DNA of 64,000 nucleotides, from NCBI RefSeq assembly GCF_900111815.1, contig NZ_LT630004.1, positions 1,091,671-1,155,670 on the forward strand. Reading direction: 5' to 3'. Positions 1-13,080 of the stretch are shown here, in pieces (within the stretch, counting starts at the first letter, position 1; each line of letters starts with the position of its first letter). The position numbers were made by a program, and so were the translations under genes. Origin of the DNA: Bacillus massilinigeriensis (GTDB lineage Bacteria > Bacillota > Bacilli > Bacillales > Cytobacillaceae). Under the pieces are notes generated by a model that saw only the letters and a list, made by a program, of their open reading frames with translations, was not told the origin of the DNA and ran no database searches.

Positions 1-606
1 ATGGTTCCGGTGGCTATCGTCACTTTATCGGAACATATTGGCCATCAGCTTGTACTCGGGAAAGTAGTCGGGAAAGATTATATCAAGGAACCAGGTCTTC
101 ATCGATCGATTCTCGGGGACGGAATGGCCACGATGATATCCGGTTTGATTGGCGGCCCTCCGAAAACAACATACGGTGAAAACATTGGGGTACTAGCCAT
201 CACGAGAGTATACAGTGTATATGTCCTGCTTGGAGCAGCAATCCTGGCAATCCTGTTCGGGTTTGTCGGCAAGGTGACAAGCTTGATCGCTTCGATCCCA
301 ACTCCTGTAATGGGCGGAGTTTCCATCCTGCTCTTCGGAATTATCGCATCCTCCGGATTAAGAATGCTAGTAGACAGCAAAATTGACTTTGGGGATAAAC
401 GAAACTTGGTTATCGCCTCCGTAATCCTTGTTGTTGGGATTGGCGGTGCTTTCATAAAGGTTACAGAAGATTTCCAAATTCAAGGTATGGCTCTTGCAGC
501 AATCTGCGGTGTTGTCCTCAACTTAATCCTTCCTGGAAAGAAGGAAGAAGAAAACAATATGTTTGAACTGAAGAATGAAAAGCGCGATGAAGATGTAGTA
601 GCATAA
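1..606 (+). CDS. pyrP: Uracil permease, C-terminal part
   Basis: This is the last 201 residues of a UraA/PyrP-type uracil:proton symporter, a polytopic membrane protein of about 430 residues that brings uracil into the cell. Hydrophobic helices alternate with the family-typical stretches TTYGENIGVLAITRVYS and PTPVMGGVSILLFGIIASSG. The ATG at base 1 is almost certainly an internal methionine, so the gene starts before the window. The tail is short, charged and cytoplasmic. The gene leads into the pyrimidine biosynthesis genes, separated from pyrB by an attenuator, which fits co-regulation of uracil uptake and UMP synthesis. Confidence 0.93.
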   Translation: MVPVAIVTLSEHIGHQLVLGKVVGKDYIKEPGLHRSILGDGMATMISGLIGGPPKTTYGENIGVLAITRVYSVYVLLGAAILAILFGFVGKVTSLIASIPTPVMGGVSILLFGIIASSGLRMLVDSKIDFGDKRNLVIASVILVVGIGGAFIKVTEDFQIQGMALAAICGVVLNLILPGKKEEENNMFELKNEKRDEDVVA

Positions 607-735
607 GTTCCACCTTTTAACAAGGTCCGGAGAGACCTAAAAGGGTGATTGTTCTGAAGTATGGGAAAACTAGTTTCCTTCCCATACTCCTAGGATCAAC
701 CGCACCCTTGAATTTCTCAAGGGTGCTTTTTTTAT
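607..735 (+). promoter_or_regulatory. PyrR-dependent transcription attenuator upstream of pyrB
   Basis: Three mutually exclusive structures can be drawn. The PyrR binding hairpin has a lower stem 611-618/640-647, an upper stem 623-627/634-638 and a loop CGGAGA, matching the known pyr binding loop with GGTCCGGAGAGACCT. The terminator is 702-710/718-726 followed by seven T. The antiterminator pairs 641-647 (AAGGGTG) perfectly with 703-709 and encloses a perfect 9-bp hairpin 658-666/680-688. In the established model UMP-bound PyrR stabilises the first hairpin, so the terminator forms and downstream pyr expression falls. Confidence 0.9.
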
Positions 736-773
736 AGAAAAAACGAACAAATTTAAACTTGGGAGGAATTTAC

Positions 774-1718
774 ATGAAAAAAGATCTTTTAACAACAACT
801 TTGCTAACACTTGAGGAAGTACATAATATTCTTGACAGCGCACAGCAGTTCGCGGAAGGTGCAGAATGGAAACCGAGACAGCAAAAATTTGTGGCTAACC
901 TGTTCTTTGAAGCAAGTACAAGAACAAAATCCAGTTTTGAAGCTGCGGAAAGAAGGCTTGGACTTGATATCATTCCATTTGAAGTTCAAACATCAAGCGT
1001 CGTTAAAGGGGAGACGCTTTATGATACAGTGAAGACACTCGAAGCAATCGGTGTTCATGCAGTAGTAATAAGACATAGTGCAGATAACTATTTTGACGAG
1101 CTCGCAACAGGAATATCCATTCCAATCCTAAATGGAGGAGACGGATGTGGACACCATCCTACACAATCCCTTCTGGACCTGCTGACAATCCGTCAAGAAT
1201 TCGGCAGCTTTAAAGGATTGAATATTGCCATCATCGGTGATACACTGCACAGCCGTGTTGCAAGATCGAATGCGGATCTCCTGACAAGACTAGGTGCAAA
1301 CGTCGTTTTCTCAGGACCTGAGGAATGGTTTGATAAAGACAGAATGCCGGAGGGCAGCCGCTTCGTGCAGGTAGACGAAGCAATTGTCGACGCGGATGTA
1401 GTAATGTTACTGCGCATCCAGCATGAGAGACATGATGGAAGTGAGAAATTCGATCCGAAGGAATACCATGCCAAGTACGGACTGACAGTGGAACGTGAAG
1501 CGAAAATGAAGCCTGGAAGCATCATCATGCATCCTGCACCAATAAACCGTGGGGTCGAAATTGCAGATTGCCTTGTAGAAGTTGATCGTTCAAGAATATT
1601 TAAACAGATGGAAAACGGTGTGTATGTACGAATGGCTGTTCTAAAACGCGCGTTGGAAAATGAAGAAAGGGGTGTCGGTTATGTCGCTTTTGATCAAAAA
1701 GTGCCTGTTGCAAACTAA
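774..1718 (+). CDS. pyrB: Aspartate carbamoyltransferase catalytic chain
   Basis: Joins carbamoyl phosphate and L-aspartate to carbamoyl aspartate, the committed step of UMP synthesis in the cytosol. It has 314 residues, normal for the family. The carbamoyl phosphate loop STRT is at residues 48-51 and HHPTQ at 127-131. An in-frame TTG lies at 759, but the ATG at 774 follows a GGGAGG site at 761-766, so I start there. No regulatory pyrI chain is present, as usual in Bacillus. The 3' end overlaps pyrC by 38 bases, suggesting translational coupling. Confidence 0.97.
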   Translation: MKKDLLTTTLLTLEEVHNILDSAQQFAEGAEWKPRQQKFVANLFFEASTRTKSSFEAAERRLGLDIIPFEVQTSSVVKGETLYDTVKTLEAIGVHAVVIRHSADNYFDELATGISIPILNGGDGCGHHPTQSLLDLLTIRQEFGSFKGLNIAIIGDTLHSRVARSNADLLTRLGANVVFSGPEEWFDKDRMPEGSRFVQVDEAIVDADVVMLLRIQHERHDGSEKFDPKEYHAKYGLTVEREAKMKPGSIIMHPAPINRGVEIADCLVEVDRSRIFKQMENGVYVRMAVLKRALENEERGVGYVAFDQKVPVAN

Positions 1719-2964
1719 AGAGGGCTGGACAAAAACAGATATTCTAATTGAAGCTGGCGTGATTGTAGCAATCGAAAAAGATATTAATCAACAAGATGCT
1801 AAGGTTATCGACGCAGATGGTAAATACCTCGCACCTGGTTTTGTTGATTTGCATGTACACCTTCGTGAACCAGGCGGTGAAAAAAAGGAAACAATCGCAA
1901 CAGGGACAATGGCAGCAGCAAGAGGTGGTTTTACCACCATTGCTGCAATGCCTAATACCAGACCGGTACCTGACAGTGTTGAACAGCTTGCAGCACTAAA
2001 TAACAAGATAAAAGAAAGTGCAACAGTAAGGGTGCTCCCATATGCGGCGATTACAGAAAGACAGTTGGGGTCAAACCTGACAGACTTCAGGGGATTGAAG
2101 GGGGCAGGTGCCTTTGCCTTCACAGATGATGGCGTTGGCGTACAATCTGCAGGGATGATGCTTGAGGCAATGAAGCGAGCTGCATCAATTGGCTGTGCAG
2201 TTGTGGCGCATTGCGAAGATAATACCCTTATTAATAAGGGTGCATTACATGAAGGAAGAAAGTCCAAGGAATTAAGGATAAATGGAATACCTTCTGTTTG
2301 TGAGTCAGTCCATATAGCAAGGGATATCCTTTTGGCTGAGGCAGCAGGCTGTCACTATCATGTTTGCCACATCAGTACAAAGGAATCTGTCAGGGTGGTT
2401 AGAGACGCAAAACGTGCTGGTTTAAACGTGACAGCTGAAGTAACTCCACATCACTTGTTGCTCTCAGAAGATGATATTCCTGGCGATGACGCCAATTATA
2501 AAATGAATCCTCCACTTAGGAGTAATGAAGACAAGGAAGCGTTGATCGAAGGTTTGCTGGATGGGACAATAGATTTCATTGCAACAGATCATGCTCCTCA
2601 CACTGCATCGGAAAAAGCGGAGGGGATTGAGCTAGCACCATTTGGAATCGTCGGGCTAGAAACAGCCTTTCCATTGCTGTATACCCACTTTGTAAAGACA
2701 GGGATTCTCACTCTTGAAAGATTGCTTGATTTAATGACAATCAAACCTTCCGAAGCTTTCGGTCTTCCTTATGGGAAAATCGGAGTAGGAGGTCCAGCGG
2801 ATCTTGTTCTCCTTGACTTGGAGCAAGAAGAGGAGATCGACCCAGGCACATTCCTATCAAAAGGAAGGAATACTCCATTCGGCGGATGGAAATGCAGTGG
2901 TTGGCCTGTTTTGACAATTGCTGAAGGTAAAATTGCGTGGGCGAAAGGAATGGTGACAGCATGA
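1681..2964 (+). CDS. pyrC: Dihydroorotase
   Basis: Cyclises carbamoyl aspartate to dihydroorotate, third step of the pathway. It is a 427-residue amidohydrolase of the Bacillus class. The metal-binding H58-x-H60 lies in [10 protein letters not shown], and the catalytic aspartate D303 lies in ATDHAPH. The ATG at 1681 is preferred over upstream in-frame codons because GAAAGGGG lies just before it and the homologous proteins start at this point. It overlaps pyrB upstream, and pyrAA begins 4 bases before its stop codon. Confidence 0.96.
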   Translation: MSLLIKKCLLQTKEGWTKTDILIEAGVIVAIEKDINQQDAKVIDADGKYLAPGFVDLHVHLREPGGEKKETIATGTMAAARGGFTTIAAMPNTRPVPDSVEQLAALNNKIKESATVRVLPYAAITERQLGSNLTDFRGLKGAGAFAFTDDGVGVQSAGMMLEAMKRAASIGCAVVAHCEDNTLINKGALHEGRKSKELRINGIPSVCESVHIARDILLAEAAGCHYHVCHISTKESVRVVRDAKRAGLNVTAEVTPHHLLLSEDDIPGDDANYKMNPPLRSNEDKEALIEGLLDGTIDFIATDHAPHTASEKAEGIELAPFGIVGLETAFPLLYTHFVKTGILTLERLLDLMTIKPSEAFGLPYGKIGVGGPADLVLLDLEQEEEIDPGTFLSKGRNTPFGGWKCSGWPVLTIAEGKIAWAKGMVTA

Positions 2965-4055
2965 AAAGACAGCTTATTTTAGAAGATGGAACAATTTTTC
3001 TTGGTGAGGGCTTTGGGAGTGAGGTTTCAAAGCTGGGTGAAATCGTATTCAATACAGGAATGACTGGCTACCAGGAAATCTTGTCGGATCCTTCATATTG
3101 CGGTCAGATTGTTACTTTGACCTACCCTCTGATCGGCAATTATGGGATCAACCATGATGACTTTGAATCAATTAATCCTGCTGTCTCAGCACTAGTAGTG
3201 AAAGAAGTTGCAGAGTTCCCATCTAACTGGCGCTGCGGCCTTTCACTCGATGAATATCTTTTGAAGAAGGGTATACCTGGAATTTCAGGAATAGATACGA
3301 GGAAACTGACGAAAATCATTCGGACATATGGAACCCTTAAAGCTGCTGTATGCAGTGCTGAGGAAAACCCAAAGGATGTGCTTGCAAGGCTTGCTGCATC
3401 AAATTTAAGAAACGATCAGGTAAAGCAAGTATCCACAAAGTCTGCATACCCAAGCCCAGGTAGAGGAAGAAGGATCGTCATTGTCGATTTCGGAATGAAA
3501 CACGGAATACTGAGGGAGTTAAACGATAGGAATTGTGACTGCATTGTTGTACCGTATAATGTAACGGCAGAGGAAATCATGAATCTTGACCCTGATGGCA
3601 TCATGCTTTCGAATGGTCCTGGGGATCCAAAAGATGTACCAGAAGCAATCGAAATGATCAAAGGGATAATAGGAAAGGTTCCACTTTTTGGTATCTGTCT
3701 TGGCCATCAGCTTTTTGCATTAGCTTCAGGCGCGGATACTGTAAAAATGAAATTTGGCCACAGGGGATCCAACCATCCTGTTAAAGATTTAAAGTCAGGA
3801 AAAGTTGCCATTACAGCTCAGAACCATGGTTATACAGTTGATGGTGCCTCCATTGCAGGAACTGATCTGGAGGTAACACATTTAGCCCTTAACGACGGCA
3901 GTATAGAAGGACTTTCACATAAAACAGCACCTGCTTTTACAGTGCAATATCACCCTGAGGCATCTCCTGGCCCTGAAGATGCTGCAGGTTTGTTTGACAG
4001 ATTTCTAGAGATGGTTGAAACTGAAAGGGAGGAAGCAGATTATGCCAAAGCGTGA
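2961..4055 (+). CDS. pyrAA: Carbamoyl-phosphate synthase, small (glutaminase) chain
   Basis: Hydrolyses glutamine and passes ammonia to the large chain for carbamoyl phosphate synthesis. It has 364 residues: an N-terminal CPSase small-chain domain, then a class I glutamine amidotransferase domain. The nucleophile C246 is in GICLGHQ, and the His/Glu pair H331 and E333 is in [10 protein letters not shown]. The ATG at 2961 overlaps the pyrC stop by 4 bases. Also called carA. Its location inside the pyr operon, rather than with arginine genes, marks it as the pyrimidine-dedicated enzyme. Confidence 0.97.
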   Translation: MKRQLILEDGTIFLGEGFGSEVSKLGEIVFNTGMTGYQEILSDPSYCGQIVTLTYPLIGNYGINHDDFESINPAVSALVVKEVAEFPSNWRCGLSLDEYLLKKGIPGISGIDTRKLTKIIRTYGTLKAAVCSAEENPKDVLARLAASNLRNDQVKQVSTKSAYPSPGRGRRIVIVDFGMKHGILRELNDRNCDCIVVPYNVTAEEIMNLDPDGIMLSNGPGDPKDVPEAIEMIKGIIGKVPLFGICLGHQLFALASGADTVKMKFGHRGSNHPVKDLKSGKVAITAQNHGYTVDGASIAGTDLEVTHLALNDGSIEGLSHKTAPAFTVQYHPEASPGPEDAAGLFDRFLEMVETEREEADYAKA

Positions 4056-7000
4056 TGATATACATAGCATTCTCGTTATCGGTTCAGGACCAATCGTGAT
4101 TGGACAGGCGGCTGAGTTCGATTATGCAGGGACACAGGCTTGTATTGCACTAAAAGAAGAAGGATATCGTGTTATTCTTGTCAATTCCAATCCGGCAACA
4201 ATCATGACAGACACAGAGATGGCAGATGTTGTATACATAGAGCCGCTGACAATTGAGTTTGTCAGCAGGATCATTCGAAAAGAAAGACCTGATGCAATTC
4301 TTCCCACATTAGGGGGCCAAACTGGGCTTAACTTAGCAGTGGAACTGGCTAATTCAGGAATATTGGATGAGTGCGGCGTCAAGATTCTGGGAACTAAGCT
4401 TTCCGCAATCGAGCAGGCGGAGGACAGAGAGTTATTCCGAAGTCTGATGAATGAGCTGGGGGAGCCTGTTCCTGATAGTGAAATCATTCATTCATTGGGG
4501 GAAGCAAACGCATTTGTTGAGAGGGTTGGATTCCCGGTCATTGTTCGCCCGGCTTTTACCCTCGGAGGAACCGGTGGTGGAATATGCACCGATCAAAAAG
4601 AGCTTGAAGAAATTGTTGCGGGCGGTCTAAAGAGCAGCCCTGTGAATCAATGTCTCTTGGAAAAAAGCATCGCAGGCTTTAAGGAAATAGAATATGAAGT
4701 GATGAGGGATGCGAATGACAACAGCATCGTAGTCTGCAACATGGAGAATTTTGACCCTGTTGGAATCCATACAGGTGATTCAATTGTTGTTGCTCCAAGC
4801 CAGACACTCAGCGATAGAGAATATCAGCTGCTGCGAAATGCATCGCTAAAAATCATTCGTGCTCTTAAAATTGAAGGTGGCTGCAATGTTCAGCTAGCAC
4901 TTGATCCTGATAGTTTCCGTTACTATGTGATCGAGGTTAATCCACGCGTAAGCAGATCATCTGCACTTGCATCGAAGGCTACCGGCTATCCAATTGCCAA
5001 GCTTGCAGCGAAAATAGCAGTGGGGCTTACACTCGATGAAATGATGAATCCAGTAACAGGTAAAACATATGCATGTTTTGAGCCTGCTCTTGATTATATC
5101 GTAACGAAAATTCCTAGGTGGCCATTTGATAAATTCGAGTCTGCCAATCGAACGCTTGGAACTCAAATGAAGGCAACTGGTGAGGTCATGGCAATAGGAA
5201 GAAGCTTCGAGGAGTCTATCCAAAAAGCAATTAGATCGCTGGAAGCAGGTGTATACAGCCTTTTCCTTCCAAATATTGAGCAGGTTGAGGGAACAGTGCT
5301 TGAGAAAAGAATCAAAAAAGCAGGGGACGAGCGTTTATTTTATCTTGCAGAAGCGATTCGGAGGGGCACAAGTATCGAGGTGCTGCATGAATGGAGTAAA
5401 ATCGACCTGTTCTTCCTAAAGAAATTGGAAAAAATCATCCATTTTGAACTCTCGCTTGAGAACAAGCGTTTTGATCCAGACACTGCATTAGAAGCTAAAA
5501 AATTAGGATTCTCAGATAAGAGAATAGCGGAGATTTGGAATAGCGAAGAAAAAGATGTGCGCAAATGGAGAACAAGCTGCGGAATACGTCCTGTTTACAA
5601 GATGGTTGATACATGTGCGGCAGAGTTTGAATCAGGGACTCCTTACTTCTATAGTACATATGAAGAGGAGAATGAATCTTTAAGGACGGAGCGTGAAAGC
5701 GTCGTGGTCCTTGGTTCTGGTCCAATAAGAATCGGACAGGGTATAGAATTCGATTATGCGACGGTTCACTGCGTGAAGGCAATCAAGGAAGCGGGTTATG
5801 AAGCGATTATTATCAACAGTAATCCTGAAACTGTTTCTACTGACTTCAGCATCTCTGATAAGCTATATTTTGAACCACTTACCATTGAAGACGTTATGAA
5901 TGTCATTGATTTAGAAAAGCCAAAAGGTGTTATCGTCCAATTTGGAGGTCAGACGGCAATCAATCTAGCTAACAAGCTACAGGAGAACGGTGTATACATT
6001 CTTGGCACTTCCCTTGAAGCAATGGACATGGCAGAAGATCGCGATAAATTTGAATACTGCATGAAAAACCTCGAGATTCCTCAGCCGGAAGGAAGCACGG
6101 CGATGTCAGTTGAAGAGGCTGTAGCAATTGCAGCCAAAATCGGCTATCCTGTTCTAGTAAGACCGTCTTATGTCCTGGGCGGAAGAGCAATGGAAATTGT
6201 CGAAAAAGAGGAAGAACTCATTCATTATATGAAAAATGCGGTTAAAATCAATCCTGAACATCCCGTCTTAATAGACCGCTACTTAACAGGGAATGAAATT
6301 GAAGTAGACGCCATTTCAGATGGGGAAACGGTGCTTATCCCAGGAATCATGGAACATATTGAGAGAGCAGGTGTCCATTCCGGCGATTCAATTGCGGTTT
6401 ACCCTCCGCAAAATCTGTCTGAAGAAATACTGAAAAAACTTGTTGATTACACAATCAAACTTGCGAAAGGATTAGAGATTAAAGGTCTCTTGAACATACA
6501 GTTCGTCATTGCAAACGGTGAAGTCTATGTGTTAGAGGTCAACCCTCGATCAAGTAGGACAGTTCCTTTCTTAAGCAAGATCACCAATATTCCAATGGCG
6601 AAAATTGCGGCAAAAGTTATACTTGGCCAAAAATTAGCCGAGCAAGGTTATGGAACAGGTCTTGTACAAGCAAAAGAAGGTGTGTATGTGAAAGTTCCGG
6701 TTTTCTCCTTTGCCAAGCTTCATGAAGTGGATATTACGCTTGGACCTGAAATGAAATCAACAGGGGAAGTCATGGGAAAAGACCATACAATCGAGAAGGC
6801 TCTTTACAAGGGATTGATCGCAGCAGGAATGAAAATAAAGGATTACGGAACCGTATTGCTAACAGTTGCAGACAAAGATAAAGATGAAGCCATGTTGCTT
6901 GCAAGGCGGTTTGCAAATATTGGCTATAATATTGTTTCTACAGGAGGAACAGCTAAGTATCTGGAGAATGCTAACATTAAGGTGAAGGCAGTCAGTAAGA

Positions 7001-7259
7001 TTGGAAGCGGCGATTATGATGTTCTTGATGTCATTAGAAGCGGTGAAGCTCAGATGGTGATCAACACGCTTACAAGAGGGAAGCAGCCAGAGAGAGATGG
7101 GTTCCGAATCAGGAGAGAAAGTGTCGAGAACGGAATCCCATGTTTGACATCTCTAGATACAGCGGAAGCTATTTTAAGAGTAATCGAATCGATGACGTTC
7201 TCAGCAGAAGCAATGGACCATGCAAAAGCAACGAAAAAGAAGGAGATGGCATTCAGGTA

Positions 7260-7260
<1 letters not shown>
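4042..7260 (+). CDS. pyrAB: Carbamoyl-phosphate synthase, large chain
   Basis: Makes carbamoyl phosphate from bicarbonate, ATP and the ammonia delivered by the small chain. It has 1072 residues with the duplicated architecture of the family. The first ATP-grasp half begins with [19 protein letters not shown]. The second half restarts near residue 554 with [19 protein letters not shown]. The C-terminal MGS-like allosteric domain covers roughly 935-1072. The start ATG at 4042 follows GGGAGG at 4028-4033 and overlaps pyrAA by 14 bases. Also called carB. Confidence 0.97.
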
Positions 7261-9656
<2,396 letters not shown>

Positions 9657-9661
9657 ACGGG

Positions 9662-10294
9662 ATGAAAAAGGAAATAGCAGGAAAACTACTGGATATAAAG
9701 GCAGTTACTTTAAATATTGAAGAACCTTATAAATGGTCATCAGGACTCCGTTCTCCTATATATTGTGATAATCGCCTGACACTTTCCTATCCACAAGTGC
9801 GAAAGTCAATTGCAGCAGGACTTGTCCAGCTTGTTAAAAAGCACTATCCTGAAGCAGACCTGATTGCAGGGACTGCAACAGCTGGTATCCCTCATGCTGC
9901 TTGGGTGAGCGATCTGCTCGATCTTCCTATGTGCTATGTTCGTTCAAAGGCGAAATCGCATGGGCAGGGAAATCAAATCGAAGGCAGTGTTCAAGCGGGA
10001 ATGAAGGCTGTGGTAATCGAGGATTTGATTTCAACAGGCACAAGCGCCATAAATGCAGCAGAAGCGTTGAAGGAAGCTGGATGCGAGGTCCTCGGAATCT
10101 TATCTATCTTCACATATGAGCTTGAGAAAGCAGATGAAATGCTGAAAGAAGCGGATATGGTTTCTTACAGTTTGACGAATTTCACTGTTCTATCCGAGCT
10201 TGCTATGGAGAGAGGCTATGTAGCACAAGCTGATTTTACCAGGCTGATGGAATGGAAAAAAGATCCGAAAAGCTGGGGGTTGCTTTACAGTTAA
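9662..10294 (+). CDS. pyrE: Orotate phosphoribosyltransferase
   Basis: Makes OMP from orotate and PRPP. It has 210 residues of the type I PRTase fold. The PRPP-binding loop [12 protein letters not shown] covers residues 117-128. Three nearby starts are possible (GTG 9644, ATG 9653, ATG 9662). I use 9662 because GGAAGG lies nine bases before it and [12 protein letters not shown] aligns with family starts. It is the last gene of the pyr operon, ended by the terminator that follows. Confidence 0.96.
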   Translation: MKKEIAGKLLDIKAVTLNIEEPYKWSSGLRSPIYCDNRLTLSYPQVRKSIAAGLVQLVKKHYPEADLIAGTATAGIPHAAWVSDLLDLPMCYVRSKAKSHGQGNQIEGSVQAGMKAVVIEDLISTGTSAINAAEALKEAGCEVLGILSIFTYELEKADEMLKEADMVSYSLTNFTVLSELAMERGYVAQADFTRLMEWKKDPKSWGLLYS

Positions 10295-10299
10295 GAATG

Positions 10300-10350
10300 A
10301 GGTTGTCTCAAAAGGTTGAAGTTATCAACCCTTTGGGCAACCTTTTTTTT
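10300..10350 (+). terminator. Terminator of the pyr operon
   Basis: AGGTTG at 10300-10305 pairs with CAACCT at 10338-10343. An inner arm around 10311-10319 pairs with TCAACC at 10325-10330. Eight T follow. It lies 5 bases after the pyrE stop. Confidence 0.8.
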
Positions 10351-10442
10351 CGTATATGCATGTTCATACAGTTTTGGAAGTGTTGTTAATTCAAATATTC
10401 TCGAAAATTTACTTTAATCAATAAAATTATTGCCAGAAAAAA

Positions 10443-10502
10443 TTGCCTTCTTTGCATACTAGATGTAATATATAAATTGCATGTGCAAAGTATATATTAC
10501 AT
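10443..10502 (+). promoter_or_regulatory. Promoter overlapped by a 40-base palindrome, likely autoregulatory operator
   Basis: A sigma-A-like promoter TTGCCT (10443-10448), 17-base spacer and TAATAT (10466-10471) precedes the XRE gene. The -10 box lies inside the left arm of a palindrome. Its outer arms ATGTAATATATA (10463-10474) and TATATATTACAT (10491-10502) are perfectly complementary. The inner arms TTGCA and TGCAA (10477-10481, 10484-10488) are also perfect. The expected start point is inside the palindrome. A dimeric repressor bound here would block its own promoter; that function is inferred. Confidence 0.7.
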
Positions 10503-10517
10503 GAGTAGGGTAGGATA

Positions 10518-10715
10518 ATGAAAAATAATGTGAAAATAACTCGATTAAAAACTTCAATGACCCAAGAGAAATTAGCGAGAAAAGTGGGTGTCACCAGACA
10601 GACAATTGGACTTATAGAGAAAGGAGAATATAATCCAAGTCTTCAACTCTGCGTTGCCATAGCAAAAGAACTCAATAAAACTTTAGATGATTTATTCTGG
10701 GAGGTAGAGGTTTAA
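10518..10715 (+). CDS. Small XRE-family transcriptional regulator
   Basis: A 65-residue protein that is almost entirely one helix-turn-helix domain. MTQEKLARKVGVTRQTIGLI forms the HTH and EKGEYNPSLQLCVAIAKELN follows; it ends DDLFWEVEV. It resembles the short YozG/Cro-like regulators that sit before a membrane protein gene in Firmicutes. The start ATG lies behind AGGG. The stop codon shares a base with the next start (TAATG), so the two genes are coupled. A strong palindrome lies directly upstream. The target is not known, but self-repression is the simplest reading. Confidence 0.88.
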   Translation: MKNNVKITRLKTSMTQEKLARKVGVTRQTIGLIEKGEYNPSLQLCVAIAKELNKTLDDLFWEVEV

Positions 10716-11176
10716 TGAATTCCTGGTTATCTTTTTTATTACCAGATGATGAATATCGGGAGAAAAAGACTTTATATTTTTTATCTGAAGGCTCTATTAT
10801 TCTATTATTATTTTTAAGCGGTGTATTCATTATTAACAGGTATATCCCAAGGCTTCAGATTGATTTAGAATTTTCGATATTCATAGCTATCTGGATCTTT
10901 ATAGGTTACGTTTTCTTAAGATATATCATTTCAGGTATGGAGTATACAGACATTTCTACGGATGGGACCTATAAAAGTAAATTAAAAGTTATCATTATTA
11001 AATCATGTGGATTTGTCATGATTTTTAACCTTGTATACTCAGTTTTTATACTACCTAACAGTATCAGTGAATGGTTTGAAATAATAGCTGTATCAATTAT
11101 AGGTGGTTTAATCTTATTTTTATTGGATTATATTTCCTTAAAGAAGTCGTATAAAAAGAATAAAGTATTATTATAA
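10715..11176 (+). CDS. Uncharacterised four-helix membrane protein
   Basis: I do not recognise a named family. The 153-residue product begins with a charged segment (PDDEYREKK). It then has four likely membrane helices at about 25-43, 53-73, 93-113 and 120-140, and ends in a lysine-rich tail (KKSYKKNKVLL), so both ends are probably cytoplasmic. It is translationally coupled to the XRE regulator upstream. The coding sequence is much richer in AT than its neighbours: two sampled 60-base lines (10741 and 10801) are 30 percent GC, against 48 percent for a line inside pyrE. That is compatible with recent acquisition. Confidence 0.8.
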   Translation: MNSWLSFLLPDDEYREKKTLYFLSEGSIILLLFLSGVFIINRYIPRLQIDLEFSIFIAIWIFIGYVFLRYIISGMEYTDISTDGTYKSKLKVIIIKSCGFVMIFNLVYSVFILPNSISEWFEIIAVSIIGGLILFLLDYISLKKSYKKNKVLL

Positions 11177-11199
11177 ACCAGGTGGGGAACCAAAACAAA

Positions 11200-11248
11200 A
11201 AGGAACTGCCCATAAGTGTGGTGATTAGAGACAGTCCCTTCTTTTTTT
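11200..11248. terminator. Bidirectional terminator between the membrane protein gene and rqcH
   Basis: Arms AAGGAACTG (11200-11208) and CAGTCCCTT (11232-11240) pair with one mismatch. A T run follows on the + strand and an A run precedes it, so it can end both converging transcripts. Confidence 0.65.
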
Positions 11249-11249
11249 G

Positions 11250-12959
11250 TTATTTATGAGCTTTCAGACGTAGAACGATATCTTCTTCTGGTGTAATATA
11301 AAGTGTTTGTTGCTGGTCGTATGTGACAAACCCCGGCTTGCTGCCAGAAGGCTTCTTCACGTGGCGAATCTTTGTGTAATCTACCGGGACTGAACTGGAA
11401 TGCCTTGCCTTGCTGAAGTATGCAGCAAGGCATGCTGCTTCAATAAGCGTTTCCCTGCTCGGTTCGCTGTTTCTGATGACAACATGGGAGCCTGGGATGT
11501 CTTTAGTATGGAGCCATATATCATCCCTTGCTGCAGCCTTGTTTGTTAAATAATCGTTTTGTTTATTATTTTTACCAACAAGGATTTCTGTTCCATCGGA
11601 AGAGGAGTATTTTTCTATGATGATTTTCTGTTGGTTGCGTTTGTTTCCTCTTTTTTGCCTTTTTCTTAAGTAGCCGCCTTCTGCAAGTTCCTCACGAATT
11701 TCCTCAATATCCCTTGTTGAAGCTGAATCAAGTTGCTGCTGTAGGGTTTCAAAATAATGTACCTCTTCATTAGCGATTCGGATCTGTTCCTCCACGATGG
11801 ACAAAGCATTTTTAGCCTTTTGATACTTTGAAAAGTATTTTTGTGCATTCTCTGAAGGTGTTTTCAATGGGTCAAGCGGAATAACAATACTAGCTCCGTT
11901 TTCATCATAATAGTTGAGGACTTCTATTTCTTCCATTCCTTTTTTAGATAGATGGAGATTTGCTGTTAGTAATTCGCCAAAGAGCTGAAACCTGCTTGCA
12001 TTTTTCGCTTCTGAAAGCGTCTTTTTTAGCTTGATGATTTTGTTTTCATTTTTCTCTTTTTCATTCGAAATGAATTTTTCCAGGTCGTTACCCTGTTGCT
12101 TTACCCTATCGCGCTCCGCTTTTCCAAAATAAAAGCGATCTAGCAGCTCTCCGGTAGAATTAAATTCCCTTGTTTCTCCCTTTAAGTGAAACAAAGGAAA
12201 GAGATGGAAGTTGACTTTTCCTTTGGCAGTCGTAATGGCTGGTTGATACTCGTGCTGATTCAATTTTTTCATCAATTCGCAAAAAGTCTTTGGCAAAGTT
12301 ACTTTGTTCGCTATTTCTGACTTGAAGACAATTTCTTTTGCAACGAGCGGGGAGAGACCGGCAAAATGACTAACAAGCTGTTGGTCAAGCCTCCCTGCAT
12401 TAAAATCCAGCTTGCGCAAGACATCTTCTTCTTTTGCTTCAAAAGGATTCACTTTATCTTGTTCAGGAGGCAGGATATATAGTTGACCCGGTTGAACTGC
12501 CCTGTGGGAATTTACAGCAAAGGAGATATGTTTGATGCTATCTAGAATCATATTCCTTTCCTTTTCGATTAGGACAATATTGCTGTGCCTGCCCATAATT
12601 TCAATGATGAGCTGTTTAAAGGAAAGGTCTCCGAGTTCATTTCTTCCTTTGATCTCAAACACGATAATGCGATCCATCCCTAGCTGATGGATATTCTCGA
12701 TAATATGTCCTTCAAGATGTTTCCGCAAAAGCATACAGAACATCGGGGGGGTGTCTGGGTTATCATATTGTTCGTTTGTAAGCTGTACGCGGGCATAGCT
12801 GGGATGCGCCGAAAGCAGAATCTTATGGTTTGTCCCTTTAGCCCGCACTATGAGAATGATCTCATTTTTGTAAGGCTGATGTATTTTATTAATGCGGCCC
12901 CCAATTAAGCTCTTCAATTCATGGGTGACGGCTCTAGTGAATAATCCATCGAATGACAT
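11250..12959 (-). CDS. rqcH: Ribosome quality control protein RqcH (NFACT/FbpA family)
   Basis: Binds peptidyl-tRNA-blocked 50S subunits and directs alanine tailing of stalled nascent chains for degradation. It is also described as a fibronectin-binding protein (FbpA, YloA). It has 569 residues. The NFACT-N domain starts with [16 protein letters not shown] helix-hairpin-helix segment and a long coiled coil fill the middle. The NFACT-R domain (about 445-560) contains [17 protein letters not shown]. It is one of only two - strand genes and is transcribed divergently from the P-type ATPase gene. Confidence 0.94.
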   Translation of the reverse strand: MSFDGLFTRAVTHELKSLIGGRINKIHQPYKNEIILIVRAKGTNHKILLSAHPSYARVQLTNEQYDNPDTPPMFCMLLRKHLEGHIIENIHQLGMDRIIVFEIKGRNELGDLSFKQLIIEIMGRHSNIVLIEKERNMILDSIKHISFAVNSHRAVQPGQLYILPPEQDKVNPFEAKEEDVLRKLDFNAGRLDQQLVSHFAGLSPLVAKEIVFKSEIANKVTLPKTFCELMKKLNQHEYQPAITTAKGKVNFHLFPLFHLKGETREFNSTGELLDRFYFGKAERDRVKQQGNDLEKFISNEKEKNENKIIKLKKTLSEAKNASRFQLFGELLTANLHLSKKGMEEIEVLNYYDENGASIVIPLDPLKTPSENAQKYFSKYQKAKNALSIVEEQIRIANEEVHYFETLQQQLDSASTRDIEEIREELAEGGYLRKRQKRGNKRNQQKIIIEKYSSSDGTEILVGKNNKQNDYLTNKAAARDDIWLHTKDIPGSHVVIRNSEPSRETLIEAACLAAYFSKARHSSSVPVDYTKIRHVKKPSGSKPGFVTYDQQQTLYITPEEDIVLRLKAHK

Positions 12960-12971
12960 ATTAAAACATCC

Positions 12972-12999
12972 TTTACAATAGGTTCTCCCTTTATATTAG
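12972..12999 (+). promoter_or_regulatory. Possible promoter of the Ca2+ ATPase gene
   Basis: TTTACA (12972-12977), a 16-base spacer and TATTAG (12994-12999) lie in the 121-base divergent gap between rqcH and the ATPase gene. The match to sigma-A is moderate. A - strand promoter for rqcH must also be here, but I could not pick one with confidence. Confidence 0.35.
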
Positions 13000-13080
13000 C
13001 ATTTTATTGGACAGGGCTGAATAAGCTTTCTTGAGAGCAGGACGAATGTTAGTAATTGGAGGAGGAAGCGTGATGGCACG

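Noticed and set aside
1-3. ATG at the first base as the real start of pyrP
   Set aside because: The protein begins in the middle of the UraA fold and is about 200 residues too short, so this is an internal methionine.
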